Assembly: GCF_949628215.1 (NCBI RefSeq)
Contig: NC_134281.1
Coordinates: forward strand, 41,834,512 to 41,898,511
DNA: 64,000 nucleotides
Direction: 5' to 3'
Source: Phalacrocorax aristotelis
Taxonomy: Eukaryota > Chordata > Aves > Suliformes > Phalacrocoracidae
Within the stretch, counting starts at the first letter, position 1. Every line of letters starts with the position of its first letter. The notes under the pieces are model-generated. The model worked only from the letters and a program-made list of their open reading frames with translations. It did not search any database and was not told where the DNA came from. A program made the position numbers and the translations under genes. Shown here piece after piece: positions 1 to 31,900 of the stretch.

Positions 1-2236
1 GGTTTTATTAAATAAAAATACTATAAAAAGACAGTAATGAATAGACTGAAGGTTTTAACTGTGGTTGAGGTGGAGAAAAATTATTCTGGCACATTTAGTA
101 GAAGATTGGTTTTATATCACCTGACAGGTGAACATTTTTTTCTCTCTGCTTTTTAGATCTGTAAATGTTTTAGAGCAGTCAAACTTGGGAAAGAATGGCC
201 GTGGAAGTAGGAGGGGAAAAGAAACTTGGGAAGATTCTGCCCTTTTAATGCTTTTGTGGGCTGGGGCCAGGAGACACCATGGCGAAGGGCAGCAAGGCTG
301 CTACCAACCCCCCGCGCAGGGGTGAGGTTTCAGGTGGCCCCAGACGCTGCCTCACCCTATGCAACCCTACAGCGCCGAGCTGAGGAGGAGAGAGCAAGCT
401 GGTCACGCACCCACCTAGAGCTTGTGCCGTCGCCGGCTGCGGCCCAGGCGCCTTTCTGGTCGCCTCCACGGATGCCTTCCTTTCCTAGCTGCTCTGGTCA
501 CAACAGGTTTTCACACAGAAGTTTCGCTAATGTTCTCTATGGTTTTATATTGTTTAACTTACTTAGGAGGTCTGCATATAAAAATATCAGGAGAGGGAAG
601 GGTTGTTCGGGGGTTTTTTTTTGTCTGTTTTGCTGGGGTTTTTTAAGAGCAACTCATTATCTTCGTTAGCTCATACATTAAAAAAAAAGAAAAAAGCTTA
701 AACTGCTATAACAAGCATAAGTTTTTGGAGCATATGAGTAGTAAATCATATTTGATTATTTGAATATCTAAATCTTAATGTCATCTGTATAAATATGACT
801 ATAAATAGGGCTGTTTTGTCAAAACGTGCTGTCACAGTCTATGTTTGGAAAGAAAGCTGAGTTAATGATCTTTTATATGAATCTGGGCAGCTCAGTTTTT
901 AAGACAGCTTCTCAGAGTGAAGTGCAGATCTTGGCACAGTTGCTTTGGCATGTGTGGGTTAAGTACTTCATCATCAGATTGCTGCTATCGGGGATTAAAG
1001 GGTTCATAAAAGACTGAATGCGGAAGTTGCGTTTAGCACAAAGAAACCAAAGAATAGCAACTTGTAATGAAATGTCAGTTTTTTTCTGTTACTTGTCATG
1101 CAAGACTGGATGGACAGTTTCCTATTTTAAGCAATAGCAGTGGGTTTTTGATGCTAATCTGTGTAAATAAACGGTGTTTCTTAGGCATCATGCTGAAAAG
1201 CTGTATCTGAGGCAAAGTTGAACTGGATGCCTTTTTTATGGAGCAACCTTGTTAAGACCTAGCTTAGGACAGAGTTTCTGGCTTGGCCAGGTCAGCTCCA
1301 GGTAACACCCCAGCACCTCCTGTCAGCGCCACAGGCAGGTCTTCTGCATCACATCACATACAGGAAGCGTGTGACTCCTGAGGAGTCGCAGCATGCCAAA
1401 CGAGGAGAACTGAGGCGAACCTTCCCCACCACCACCCATGTCTTCGGTGACTTCCATCCTTCTCTCCGACTTGGTTTATGTGCAGCCCCTTTCCTCATTG
1501 TAGGAGTCTTTTTAGCTACAAGCCACTCTAAATATGTTTGCTGTTCTCAGGATGTTTAATATAAAGCGAATTATTCTGAATTCACCTTTTTGTGGTGGTG
1601 GAATCAAAATGAACCATCAGTAGATGCTACAGGTACTGAGGCCAGAGCTGGTCATCTGCTGCAGAAAGCTATTTGGAAATCTTGGCACCCAGATGCACCT
1701 GCTTCCGGACCCTCTCCCTGTATGTTCTCATTCCCGGAGTTCCTTTCTACCCTTGCACACTTTTCCTCTACTTCTTCCAGCCATCTGCTCAGCCCTTCAC
1801 CCTGGCCTTGCCCTCCTGGAGTAAGGAGCTCAGGTGTGGTTGCCTTTCTTTCTGCCATCCCCTCAGAGGATTCAGGGGACAGTTTTTCCTCTCACACAAT
1901 CCTTGATTGGATTCTGTTGAATCTGCTGATATGGTCCTTATGGATTTTTATGTACTCTTTTATTATTAATAGCAAAAAAAAGGAAGGAACAGCTTCTAAT
2001 ACTCGTAACACATCCCGTTTTGCTTTGTCATCATTAGTAATGATGTAGCATATGTGCATATGCTCACAGGTAATTAAGACAATCTCCTAAATTACTGTTG
2101 AGACACAGTAACTGTATCAAAGGGTTCTGTTAACCACTGCAGTAACTTATTTAACTCATATTTGGGTGGGGATTTTCACAAATTCTGTAATAACACCATT
2201 GTTCTGTTTATGAAAACTGATTTTCCTCCTCCACAG
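1..2236 (+). other. probable ITGB3BP intron, no exon recognised
   Basis: This stretch precedes the probable last coding exon of ITGB3BP, so I read it as intron of that gene. I looked on the + strand for the upstream CENP-R coding exons (the coiled-coil part) and found no convincing match. A GC-rich patch at about 245-480 is described among the findings. The rest is AT-rich DNA with short T runs, for example near 616 and 1080. The earlier exons probably lie left of the window. Confidence 0.4.
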
Positions 2237-2290
2237 AGTACGTTCAGACTGGCAGTAGTGCTGCATTCCTGAAGTCACTCCTTGACTGAG
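2237..2290 (+). CDS. ITGB3BP: ITGB3BP (CENP-R) last coding exon, partial gene
   Basis: A polypyrimidine tract and CAG acceptor precede position 2237. The exon reads, after two bases that complete a split codon, YVQTGSSAAFLKSLLD and then TGA at 2287-2289. Human CENP-R ends with a similar stretch in which FLK is followed by two hydrophobic residues and an acidic or amide end. This similarity, and the position tail to tail with ALG6 as in mammals, are the reasons for the call. CENP-R is a kinetochore protein of the CENP-O/P/Q/U complex and also a nuclear-receptor coregulator. The exon is followed at once by a strong donor (GTAAGT at 2291), so a further splice in the 3'UTR is implied. The peptide is only 16 residues, so another gene is possible. 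Confidence 0.5.
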
Positions 2291-4317
2291 GTAAGTAGCT
2301 CCTTGGTCTGCTGTGTGGCTTCTCCAGCTGCCACGTACAGGCAGTGTAATCTTAAGGACTGAGGTACTTAATTTTAAAACATTTGCAGAGTGACCCAGTA
2401 TGTAGGCCTGCAGTTAAGACTGTAATAGCTTGGTGGGAAAACAGTCGTTACTCTGTGTGTGGTATTTCTTGTTACTGGTTTGTTAAGCAAAATGACATAC
2501 TGAAGCTGTAGAAACTCTGTCCCACTCTAAGACATCTGATAGCATTTCTCCTCATCAGCCCCGTCAGTTTCTAACTGGATGTTTTTTCATGAATGGCAAG
2601 TCAGCTGTAATACATGCAATGAAAGCAAGAACACTTGCGTACTTCAGGTTATACCTTCTTAGATGCCACGACTGACACCCTGGAGTTCACCAAGGAGGCT
2701 GCCGCCTGCAGCCCTGCTATGCTATTGACAGCAGGGGTACTTCACTGCCTGGGCTCAGGCTTTGCTTTCCTGCAAAGCTGCTGTGAGCGCCCTTCTTCAT
2801 GGTGTTACTAATGCACAGGCAGACTCCTCAGCTCACTCCTGGCAGGCCGTACACAGCCAGCCAGGACAGCTCAGCCTCCAAGGGCCTCCAAGCAGCGCTT
2901 TTTTCCAGGAGAGGACAGTGGGTTGCATGCCAGATGGTCCAGCTGAAATAGCAGCAGCAGCAGCCACCCACTTCCAAGCACCCCCTTCCTTCCCCAGAAG
3001 CATCTCGCCCTCCTCTTCCACCTCCGTACTTGTACCTCAGGCAGGCTGGGCTTGCTGCTGACCAACCCTCCCGCACCAACTTCCTTAGCATTCCCAGAGC
3101 AGAAAGCATAAAACAATATACTAACAGACACCTCAAGACAGGTTTTGTGGTGTTTTGAATTCTTCCTCCTTTGGCTACTTGTCTGTTCCACTGTTGTAAG
3201 GAAAAGCCCAGTTAGCGACTGACCTCGTCTGTCATCCTGTATTACCTGTGCGTGAGGAAACTGGGTGCTCCTGTTTCATAGAGTCTAGTGAGACAAAGAA
3301 GCCTCTACAGATGAGAATGTCTGCAGATTCTTTCAATTCCCCGTTTGGTGTGAGGACACCTCTCCTTTGGAAGGTTCAAGTACTCCAATCTTGTAATCTA
3401 GGACTATGGAAAAGTAGATCTACAGGTTCTACAAGCTGTATAACTGAGTTAGTGCAGGGGGAGCTCAGACACACGCGTTTTGCTTCTCAGTGAAGGTTAG
3501 GTTTTATTTTGTAAGCGCAAGTAACCTAGTAGCACAAGAAAAAAAAGCTTTAAAACCCTGCTTGTCCACAAGCTAATGTTACCCTAATACTTACTAGCTG
3601 CTTATGCCAGAGATTCTTGCTACTCCTTACTCCTTCCAAAGCAACCACCCCACCAAAGGCAGAGTAATCGAGGGATGGCAACCCAGTGCAGGAGAGCAGC
3701 GCTAGCATCCTGTTTAGCAGCTCATTTTCTCCATGCAGCATAATTTCTGAGTCCTACAGAATGGAGCATGGCCTTCCTATGGTACAGTAATCAAAGCCTT
3801 ACACTGGCTTATTAGTGTGAACTAAACTCATACTGACCACAACTACAAGGCTTCAATTTGTAGTTGGGTCAGGGAGCACTCGTGTCTCTACTATTAGATC
3901 GTACTGTCCAGTGACTATTGGTTTTGTACTTTATGGCCAAAAAAGAGAGACACCTTTACTTCTTCTGGTTCTCCCTATCCCTTCCCAAGTGTGAACTACA
4001 CTGTAAAGCCCTTTGCTTTCTTACGAGTTTAAAAAGATATTGTCGTGATAGCTGAATGATCGTTTAGCAATTATTTCTCAACTTTTTCTGCAGATAAAAA
4101 CTACAGCATTTCCCTAAAACATCTTAAAACGTTACTGCCATTCAAGGGAGGCTGGCTGTTGCTCTCCATTGCCTTAGGACATACGTGTGTCTATTTTTTT
4201 TATGCAGTGAGGCTGGTACTGGGCATAGGACAGACATAAAATGCTGAACAGATCACATGAACGATGATGCTGTTGTCTAATTGCTATTTATTTTAGCCAT
4301 TCCTTCTCTCCACAGGC

Positions 4318-4625
4318 ATTATGTGAAAAATGCATTCCACATCAACCCAAAGTTCTACATCTGCTTGACTGTACTTAAAAGGAGAGAAGAAATGACTGTA
4401 AACCTATCTCCCCAGCAAATACCAGTTCGGGATTGCTCGTTGCGCTGGGCAGGTGCACATCTAGATAAAATTTCTGGCATCTATTTAAACTTAACAATGT
4501 GCACAACCAGATAATCTCAATGTAAATAATACATCATGGTTGTTTTATGTGAGCATGTGTACAAAATGCTGATTTAGGTTTGCTTCTGCATGCAAAATAA
4601 ACTGTATTTTATGTAGATTCTTACC
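4318..4625 (+). other. possible ITGB3BP 3'UTR exon with polyadenylation signal
   Basis: A good acceptor (pyrimidine-rich, ending CACAG at 4317) opens a stretch with no long reading frame. An AATAAA on the + strand lies at 4596-4601 and a genomic A tract begins at about 4650. This would suit a terminal untranslated exon joined to the donor at 2291, giving a 2.0-kb intron. The inference rests only on splice-site and poly(A) motifs. Transcript reads joining 2290 to 4318 would settle it. Confidence 0.3.
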
Positions 4626-7600
4626 GCAAATATATAATTATGCTGCCTTAAAAAAAAAAAAAAAACCACAAACAAAAAACACCAACAAAAACAAACTCCA
4701 CACCACCAAAGCAAAAACCCCACTGTATCTCTCCCTCCAAGAACTGGGTGAGAAAAAAAAAACATGTTAAAAGACGAACTTTGGCTCCCGGGCCTCCTGT
4801 GGGAAACTGTTGCTTCCTGCCAGGGTAGGGGGTGCATGTGTGTGCACATGCTCGCTTAATCAGTTCAACATCCCCAAAAAGCTAGCAAGACAGGATTTAA
4901 ATTAACGCATGTAGTTTTGCAACAGCCCGCCAAGAAATTTACCGCTTTTTCTGATGATGATTGGGCTCAAAAGATAGAGGAAGCTCTGTTGCACAAGGAA
5001 TTATTCCAACTGCTGAACATGTGAGAAGCAACAATTTCCCTGTCAGGGGCTGCCACAGTTAGGGACGTATTTATCATCTACAAAGATGTTTCCGCTAAAG
5101 TCAACCCAAGACACACTATCTAAAGGTCTTGGCTTTAAGCCCACAGCATTAAAACACTGGGCTCTAATAACATTTGCTTTTTAGGTCAACTTTTAGTTTA
5201 GCTTTGGTATTGAATGATGTATGGTGAGAGTTGTTGTAACACAGTTTATTCTCTTTTTCGTTATCCTCAAAACCTCCTCTCCAGCCTGGTGACTACCCTG
5301 CATCTCAAATGGGTAAGGTGCTGCCTCGCTCCTGGTGAAAGAGTGCAGCAAAATTGTCAGAGAGCGAGATAAAAAGTTCAACATAAATGCACAGATTGAC
5401 TCTGCTTTCTTGCTACCACTGCAAAGTACTGCTACTCAGACAGTTAAACTGGTTTTTACAACCAAAATTCTGAGAAATTAAATTTTAAATGTGTTCCAGT
5501 TTGTGGTTAAACATGTACGCACTCAAGCTTTGGAAGTTTTTAATTAATAAAAATGCTTTTGCACTGTGCATGTTAGTAATTATTTGAAAGGGATCAGGTC
5601 AGTTACTCTGTTTACCTTCTACACCATGCTCATTTAAGCTTTCTGGGCTGTTGGTTGCTGTATGTCGGAGACTGACCAGCTGACTGCTTTGTGGGATAAT
5701 GGAAGGTTAGCCCGAACCAGCCACAGTTCCTATAACCTGACTGTAATCTCAGTAGCTGGAAATTAAATAATTATTGATCTGAAGACAGTCTGTAAATGAA
5801 CTGTATGCCAGTCTAAATCAAGCTGTTCTGCGTAGCCGTCAAAGACCAAAATAAAACTTTTACAGACAATAGCAGTGAAGGTGATGACGGACGATGATGA
5901 GTTACAGCAGTAACTTACACCATGGCAATTATTAAATACCATGAAATTTGGTATTTAATCATTTTTTAGGGAAATACAACATTATATACTAAGATTCTCC
6001 TGCAAATACTCCTCATACATGCCTGAGCTATTTAAGCAGTTACTGTTTCTCTGACCTCCTGGTGTACTGGGCTTTTGCCTTTCAGAAACAGCTGGGGCTG
6101 TTAAGAACCATTTCCAGTTCCACACAAGGTGGATCATATGACTCTCACTTTATCACCCCTGGAGGCCATCTCAAGGACAAAGAAAAGGGATACACTCAAA
6201 ACTAATGTTTTTGTATGGGTGGGAAGGATTGCACCCCAATCTCATGCTGAACATGAGAGAACAGGCTAATTAGAACCTGAAACCACTCTGCCTCCTTCCA
6301 TCTTATAGTGTGTGGTTTCACACGTTATTTCATTGAAAGCAGACGTTCTTCAAGCCACCTGAACATTTCGCAGTCTTTCACCCAGCTGTGCTGGGAGGGA
6401 AGGCTGTGGTTTTTAGCTTTCACAGCCTCTAGAGACAAAGATTCCTATTTATGTGTCCTGATACACATCAATGCCACTCGACCTACACTTCTAAAGAGAA
6501 AGGCTGTACTGTGGGCAGAGCTTTTGCATGCACACCCTCAGAAAAATTCTGAATTCTTGTGAAAATATTTAAGTTTTATTGCTTCATAGTGAACTCTTAC
6601 AGTGTAGGTAAACTGCTAAACTGTACTCACCCTCAATGACGTTACAATTACTCAAGAGCACCTTCTTCATTTTGTCTCAGCTGCCATGGGTATAATGTTG
6701 GCTGTGCTTACTTTTTCCACAACAAATAAAGCTGGAAAAACTGAATAAACACACTCAGCTTGTAGACACTTCATTTACAGTATTCGTAAGTGACACAGTT
6801 GGAAGTTCCCAGAACAGCTGATTCACACACACACAACCAACACTGCAGAGACAGCCCCAGAACGTGCTAATGTCAATGACAGTTTGGTATGTGACAGAGC
6901 GCAGTGAGGTCAGGGGAGGAGCCTTTAAACAAGGATGGGTTTGAGGTTTTTTTTACATATAGTGACAGAGCAGAATTAAGGATTGCCTGACTCCCAATTA
7001 AACTATACTACCATTAATTGCTTTATGATTTATTTTCTTACTACATGCTTTGTTATGTATATAATTTTTCAATCTATTTGTATTCTCTGAACTATTGGCA
7101 TTGGAGGCTGTGCTGTGCAGAAGGAGAAATTGCAGAGTTTAGTTCAGTTTACATCTGCAAATTACTATGCAGTAGGGGGTGTTTTTCATTGTGGGTTTTG
7201 GGTGTTGGTTTTTTTTTTTTTCCCTTTTTTCCTGAGGAGCCTTGTACCTGCTTTCAAACTGTACAGCAATACCTCAGCTATTTATTCAGTAGAACCAAGA
7301 TTTTCAGGCCTGTTAGAAACAGTTGTTGGCACTCGTGAGACTACAGTAGTGTTAAAACCAAACCATAGCTGCTGTCCTTCAGCGAAGGCAGAAATGTCCT
7401 CCAACCCACCGTGTACACAAGAACCTTCCCCTTTCCAAATGCCAGTCTCTACTTCTGTGCCCAGCACTGACTTTGGTGCATCTCTGGCTTACACGATTCC
7501 ACAGCTTTCTGAAAGTACTGGCAGTGTGTAAAATAACACGTATTATAATACAAGAAAACCAAAAGCCTGTGGGTGAACTGAAGCTGCCAGAGAATTGCTG

Positions 7601-8000
7601 TCCAGGTGTGCTACACAACTTGGGTCCATCTTCCGGCTGAGCCTACAGCTCTTCAGCCAGTGACACTGCTGGAAGGTCGGGTTTTCTTCCCTACTGTGTT
7701 AGCTGAAGAGCCAAGTGCTCTGCTTAGATCATGGCATCCACAGAGTTCCTCATGCTGACACACAGGCTTGTGCAACAGCCAGGATGAACTGCAGTGTGCC
7801 GTATGAAACAGCGATGGAGGGCAGCGCCTGACTACGCAAGACAGTTTGTGTCATAAAACAACTCAAGACAACCTAAGAGCTACCAGTCATGAGTTTCTCC
7901 TTAACCTGCACTACTATACTTGCTTACGCTTTTCATGCGGGGAAATGCATAAACTTAATGCTAACAAAACTGCTTGCTGTTTTGCTAATACAGCCAGGGT
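4626..8000. other. intergenic space between convergent genes
   Basis: No gene can be supported here. The stretch holds an A tract at about 4650-4665, + strand AATAAA motifs at about 5850 and 6724, a short CA repeat near 6827 and a T run near 7208. One 54-codon open frame at 4860-5024 is listed as a finding. It may include the distal 3'UTR of either neighbour. Confidence 0.5.
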
Positions 8001-8028
8001 ATTTTAGCATTAATTCAAAATTTGGTCC

Positions 8029-8034
8029 TTTATT
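8029..8034 (-). terminator. ALG6 polyadenylation signal
   Basis: The minus strand reads AATAAA here, 269 nt after the ALG6 stop codon, followed by a GT-containing stretch (CTGGCTGTATT) further downstream. It is the nearest canonical hexamer to the stop and implies a 3'UTR of about 290 nt. Alternative, more distal sites are possible. Confidence 0.5.
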
Positions 8035-8302
8035 GGGTATTTTAAGTTTACAAATGGTAACAAAAGTATTACACTTCTGAAGAAAACACACCAAATCAGA
8101 TTTCCAAGTGCTCTTCAAATTACTTCTCTCTTAAAACAGTCTTTCATTATTTTGTGTTTAAATGTGCGTAACGTGTTTCCTGATTTTCATTAGGTTACAG
8201 GAATTGCATTACATCACAAACGGGTTTACCTGCAATGCCAGACACTGTTCACTGAAAATACTCTGTCCTTTCACAGTTCAGTCCTTGACCTTCACGGGTT
8301 GA

Positions 8303-28451
<20,149 letters not shown>

Positions 28452-31129
28452 AGCTGGTCTTTATAACAAGCCAAAAGGTACCTGGAAAAAACACCATAAA
28501 CATTGCTACAATACTGTCCATGTTTTTGTTCCTTCGGCATTTAACAGCACTACTGACTGCCCTGGTTTCCACACACACACCCCCAGCCAGAAGCATTCTG
28601 TTACTGTCTTGTGCCTGGAAGCACACTGCAATCAGAAGGCGTTTTAAGTAGTGAAGAATTTCTAACCATGAAGCCAAACCCTCCCCAGAAGCAACTTCCC
28701 CCACTCCTGAGCTAGAAGGTGAAAAGGCATCTGACAAAATGCACAAAAACAACAGCAAGAAGGGTAAAAGATTTCAAACCATGTGTACACACACATACAT
28801 TTAAGCATCATTTTGATAAGCTCCACACAATTTGCTATGCAAACATGTAGCACGTTTTACCTGTGAGAAGACAAGATGCTACAAGAGACCACCGAAAAGA
28901 TTGAAGTGGTAGTCAAAATACTCATGCCAACCACGTAAGTTATGTAGCTCACAAACTAACATTTGCCACTGAACAAGAAAAACCTCCTCAAAACCTCCTA
29001 GATTAATAACTCACTAGGAAAAAAAATATTAACAAGCATGTAATTTTAAAAAGTGAGCAAATGTCCCAGTATTAAGATAACGCCACTTATTTTCGCGATT
29101 AAGAACACCACAGCCAAATTATGCAAAATGCAGATCTGGTATAGCCTTGTCTGTTGATTTAAATATATTCACAAATTATTTGAAAGTTAACTATATGCTG
29201 GCAGGTCTTATGCTCAACTAGGTACTGTCTGTTCTCCTGCAGCCATTATAAAAGCACAGAACCCATTGTAAACTCTGTATCATGCGTTCTAATTGCACAG
29301 GAATATAGTCATGAGCCAATGTAGGAATGCAAACTAACGATGAAAAATCCCTGGTCTGAGCCTTACTTCGGTCTCCGCAATATTCAAAAGGGGACTTGAA
29401 ATTCTACCTCTCCTTTGCCAAGCATACACACACTACCGGTCAGCTACCTCTCCCTAGAGGATACACCAGATGAAACCTACCAGCCTCAAGAGGTCTCCTA
29501 CCCAAAAAGGCAGGATTGATCTTCCAGCAAGCCTGCATACTAAGGATCCAGTAACAATAAGAAACATTGCTACATCTGTCTAGTTGAAGGCCACATTCAT
29601 CAAACTCAGAAATCAAGAAACAGGAAAGTAATGATGTTACCCTATGCAAAAAAAACCCCCACTAATTATAGAATATACCAACTTTGACCCAGAGAATCAA
29701 AAATATTTTAGTCTGCATAATAAAAAATTTTGAAGAAGCTACTCCAGTCTTGACAGTGAGAGACAGCAGTAAATCCAAAGGCTGTACTTCTGCCACATCA
29801 GCAGCAGTAACGCTTCCCTCCACAGTCAGCAACAGATACATTACAGAAGAGTGGATGAGACTTGGTACAACTGCCAAAGACTTTGCTCGCAGAAGCAGCA
29901 TCATCTGATTTAAGTGAGTTTAATATACTTGCTACTGCCAAAAAAAAAAAACCAACAAAAAATCCCACACAGCAGCAGTACTGAACTGCTGTTTTACTAA
30001 CAGACAAGCAACATATAAGACATTTTAGGTTATTCTGTGCAAACTAAATCCATATTTATCTACTGTTCACAGAAAGATATGACCCAACACCACCACCAAG
30101 GGAAAAAAAAAAGTTACTTTAACAATATAAATCCATTACAGCAGTAGATCACCATCTATAGGTAGAAACATGAACACTGGTATTTGCATGCTTTTAATGC
30201 TACACCTGTGCCTAAACCACAGGATAGGCACATCTACCTGAATAAAAGACACTGAGGTCGATTCTGTACATCATTTTACCCTAAGTGAAGTCTCGTGCTT
30301 CCTAAACTTGGGTCCAGTAAGAACACAGTCCTATGTGACTTCCAAAATCAAGTGTCCCAAGCCTGGCCTTTCCTTTCTATGAAATACTCACATCTGCTCT
30401 TCCTTTCTACCTCCAGTTAGAATAACTATTAATTATACCTTCTTAATTCCTACATAATGCCAGTCTCACCTATAGACAGACCCCCCCCATCTCTGTTCCC
30501 CTCATTTACTTCTGCCATTCCCTACATTTGGAGTAACTGTCATTTTCTGGGGTATTGTCTTCTTTACCTCCTCTCAAAAGGAGTTCTTAAAATATTCTTT
30601 CCTATTTCTTTTTAATCTTTAATAACTATTCCATACCTCCTGAAACACAAGCCATGCTTTTATTAGACTCTAAAGCACAGATCTCTAATTTTTGCTATCC
30701 CATGGGTAACAATGTTAAACAAATAAGACTTCTCAGGAGAAAATAAAGCTGGTTTGGTCAGTCTCAAACTTTTTACCTTCTGCCTGTGGATGAGCAACAC
30801 TAGAGGGTCTCTCAAGCAAGATGCCACCTGTAACCATAAGGTGAAAATCACAGCTCCAAAAAACCGCTATCCTTCCATGCTGCCTACTATGAAGGCTCAG
30901 ATAAATAGCACCAATACAAACCACCCACTCCTTGCCAAAGGGAAGCTTACAGAGCTCAGGCAGAGATGCACGACCCTTAATATAACCCGTTGTTTTAAAA
31001 CAGATGTCAGCATGCAACTCAGCAGCGTCCTGTTCTTCCTCAGAAATGAAAACGCTAAATGAAGGTTTCGTTTGTTGCCCTAACACCCGCTCTGTAAGCC
31101 TGCTGTCCCTTACTCCTGTTTATTTCTCA

Positions 31130-31900
31130 GATTCCCTCACTGACCCTGCTCCGTTCCCAGCCGCCTCAGGGAGAGGCAGGAGGGTGAGCTCAGGCAGAGG
31201 GACTTGCCCCCGGGCCTCCCCCGACGCCGCCTCGCCTCTCTCCCGCGCCGGCGGGCACCGCGCCTCGCCTCGCCTCCCCTAAACTCCCTCCCCCCCCGCC
31301 CCAGAGACCCGACCCCGCTCCCCTCAGCCCCAGCCGCCGCCCGCGCCCCGCCGAAGCGGCTACACCCACGCTAACACGGCCTCTCCGCCCGGGGCGGAGC
31401 AGGGCAGGACCGGGAGAGCGAGGCGGCCCACAAGCCCTGAGAAAAGGGAAGCGGCCCCCAACCACCCGCCTCAGCCCGTCCCGTCCCGTCCTGCCGCTCT
31501 GGCGCGAGCCGGTGGCTCCTTACTGGACACAAGAGGCGCGCACGCGCTTCCGCGTTGGAAGCGGCTTCCGGCCTCCGCCGGCTAAGCGCGCGCGCGCCCG
31601 CCCGCTCGCCCGTCAGGCGGAGCAGGGCGCATGCGCAGGGAGGGGTCGCCGCGCGCGCGCGCCTGCGCGGCTGCGTCCGCGGCGGCCGTCGGGGTGGCGG
31701 CGGCGGCGGCGGCGGCTAGGGCCGGGTGTGGGGGGTCCCTGCCCGCCTCGGAGGGGCCAGGGGGCCGGTGTCGGGGGCTTGTGAGCGGCAGCCCGGCGGG
31801 CAGCCTCGTCCCGTGCCGCTTCACCCCGGCGGGAGCTGCAGGAGCGGGGGCGCCGTCGTTGTTTCAGCCTGCCCGCAGGACCCGCGTGGCACTGGCAGTG
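31130..31900 (-). promoter_or_regulatory. ALG6 CpG-island promoter
   Basis: A sharp GC- and CpG-rich island sits 2.7 kb upstream of the ALG6 start codon. It has no TATA box but has a perfect palindromic NRF1 site (GCGCATGCGCA, 31627-31637) and an ETS/GABPA motif (31565-31571). This is the usual architecture of housekeeping-gene promoters. Such islands are often bidirectional, and a + strand transcript to the right cannot be excluded. Confidence 0.75.
31524..31590 (-). other. probable ALG6 non-coding first exon
   Basis: On the minus strand the sequence TGTCCA|GTAAGG gives a strong donor with the exon ending at 31524. It lies just downstream of an ETS motif (CCGGAAG, minus strand, 31571-31565) inside the CpG island. 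The coding exon at 28481 begins with an acceptor and 5'UTR, so an upstream exon must exist and this is the best candidate. The upstream limit (31590) is an estimate. Confidence 0.4.

Noticed and set aside
128-325. possible CENP-R exon reading SVNVLEQSN after a TTTTTAG acceptor
   Set aside because: A short stretch resembles part of human CENP-R, but the similarity stops after about eight residues and no good donor follows in phase.
826-1017. possible CENP-R exon reading KKAELM after a CACAG
   Set aside because: Only a few residues resemble the CENP-R coiled coil, and the rest of the frame does not.
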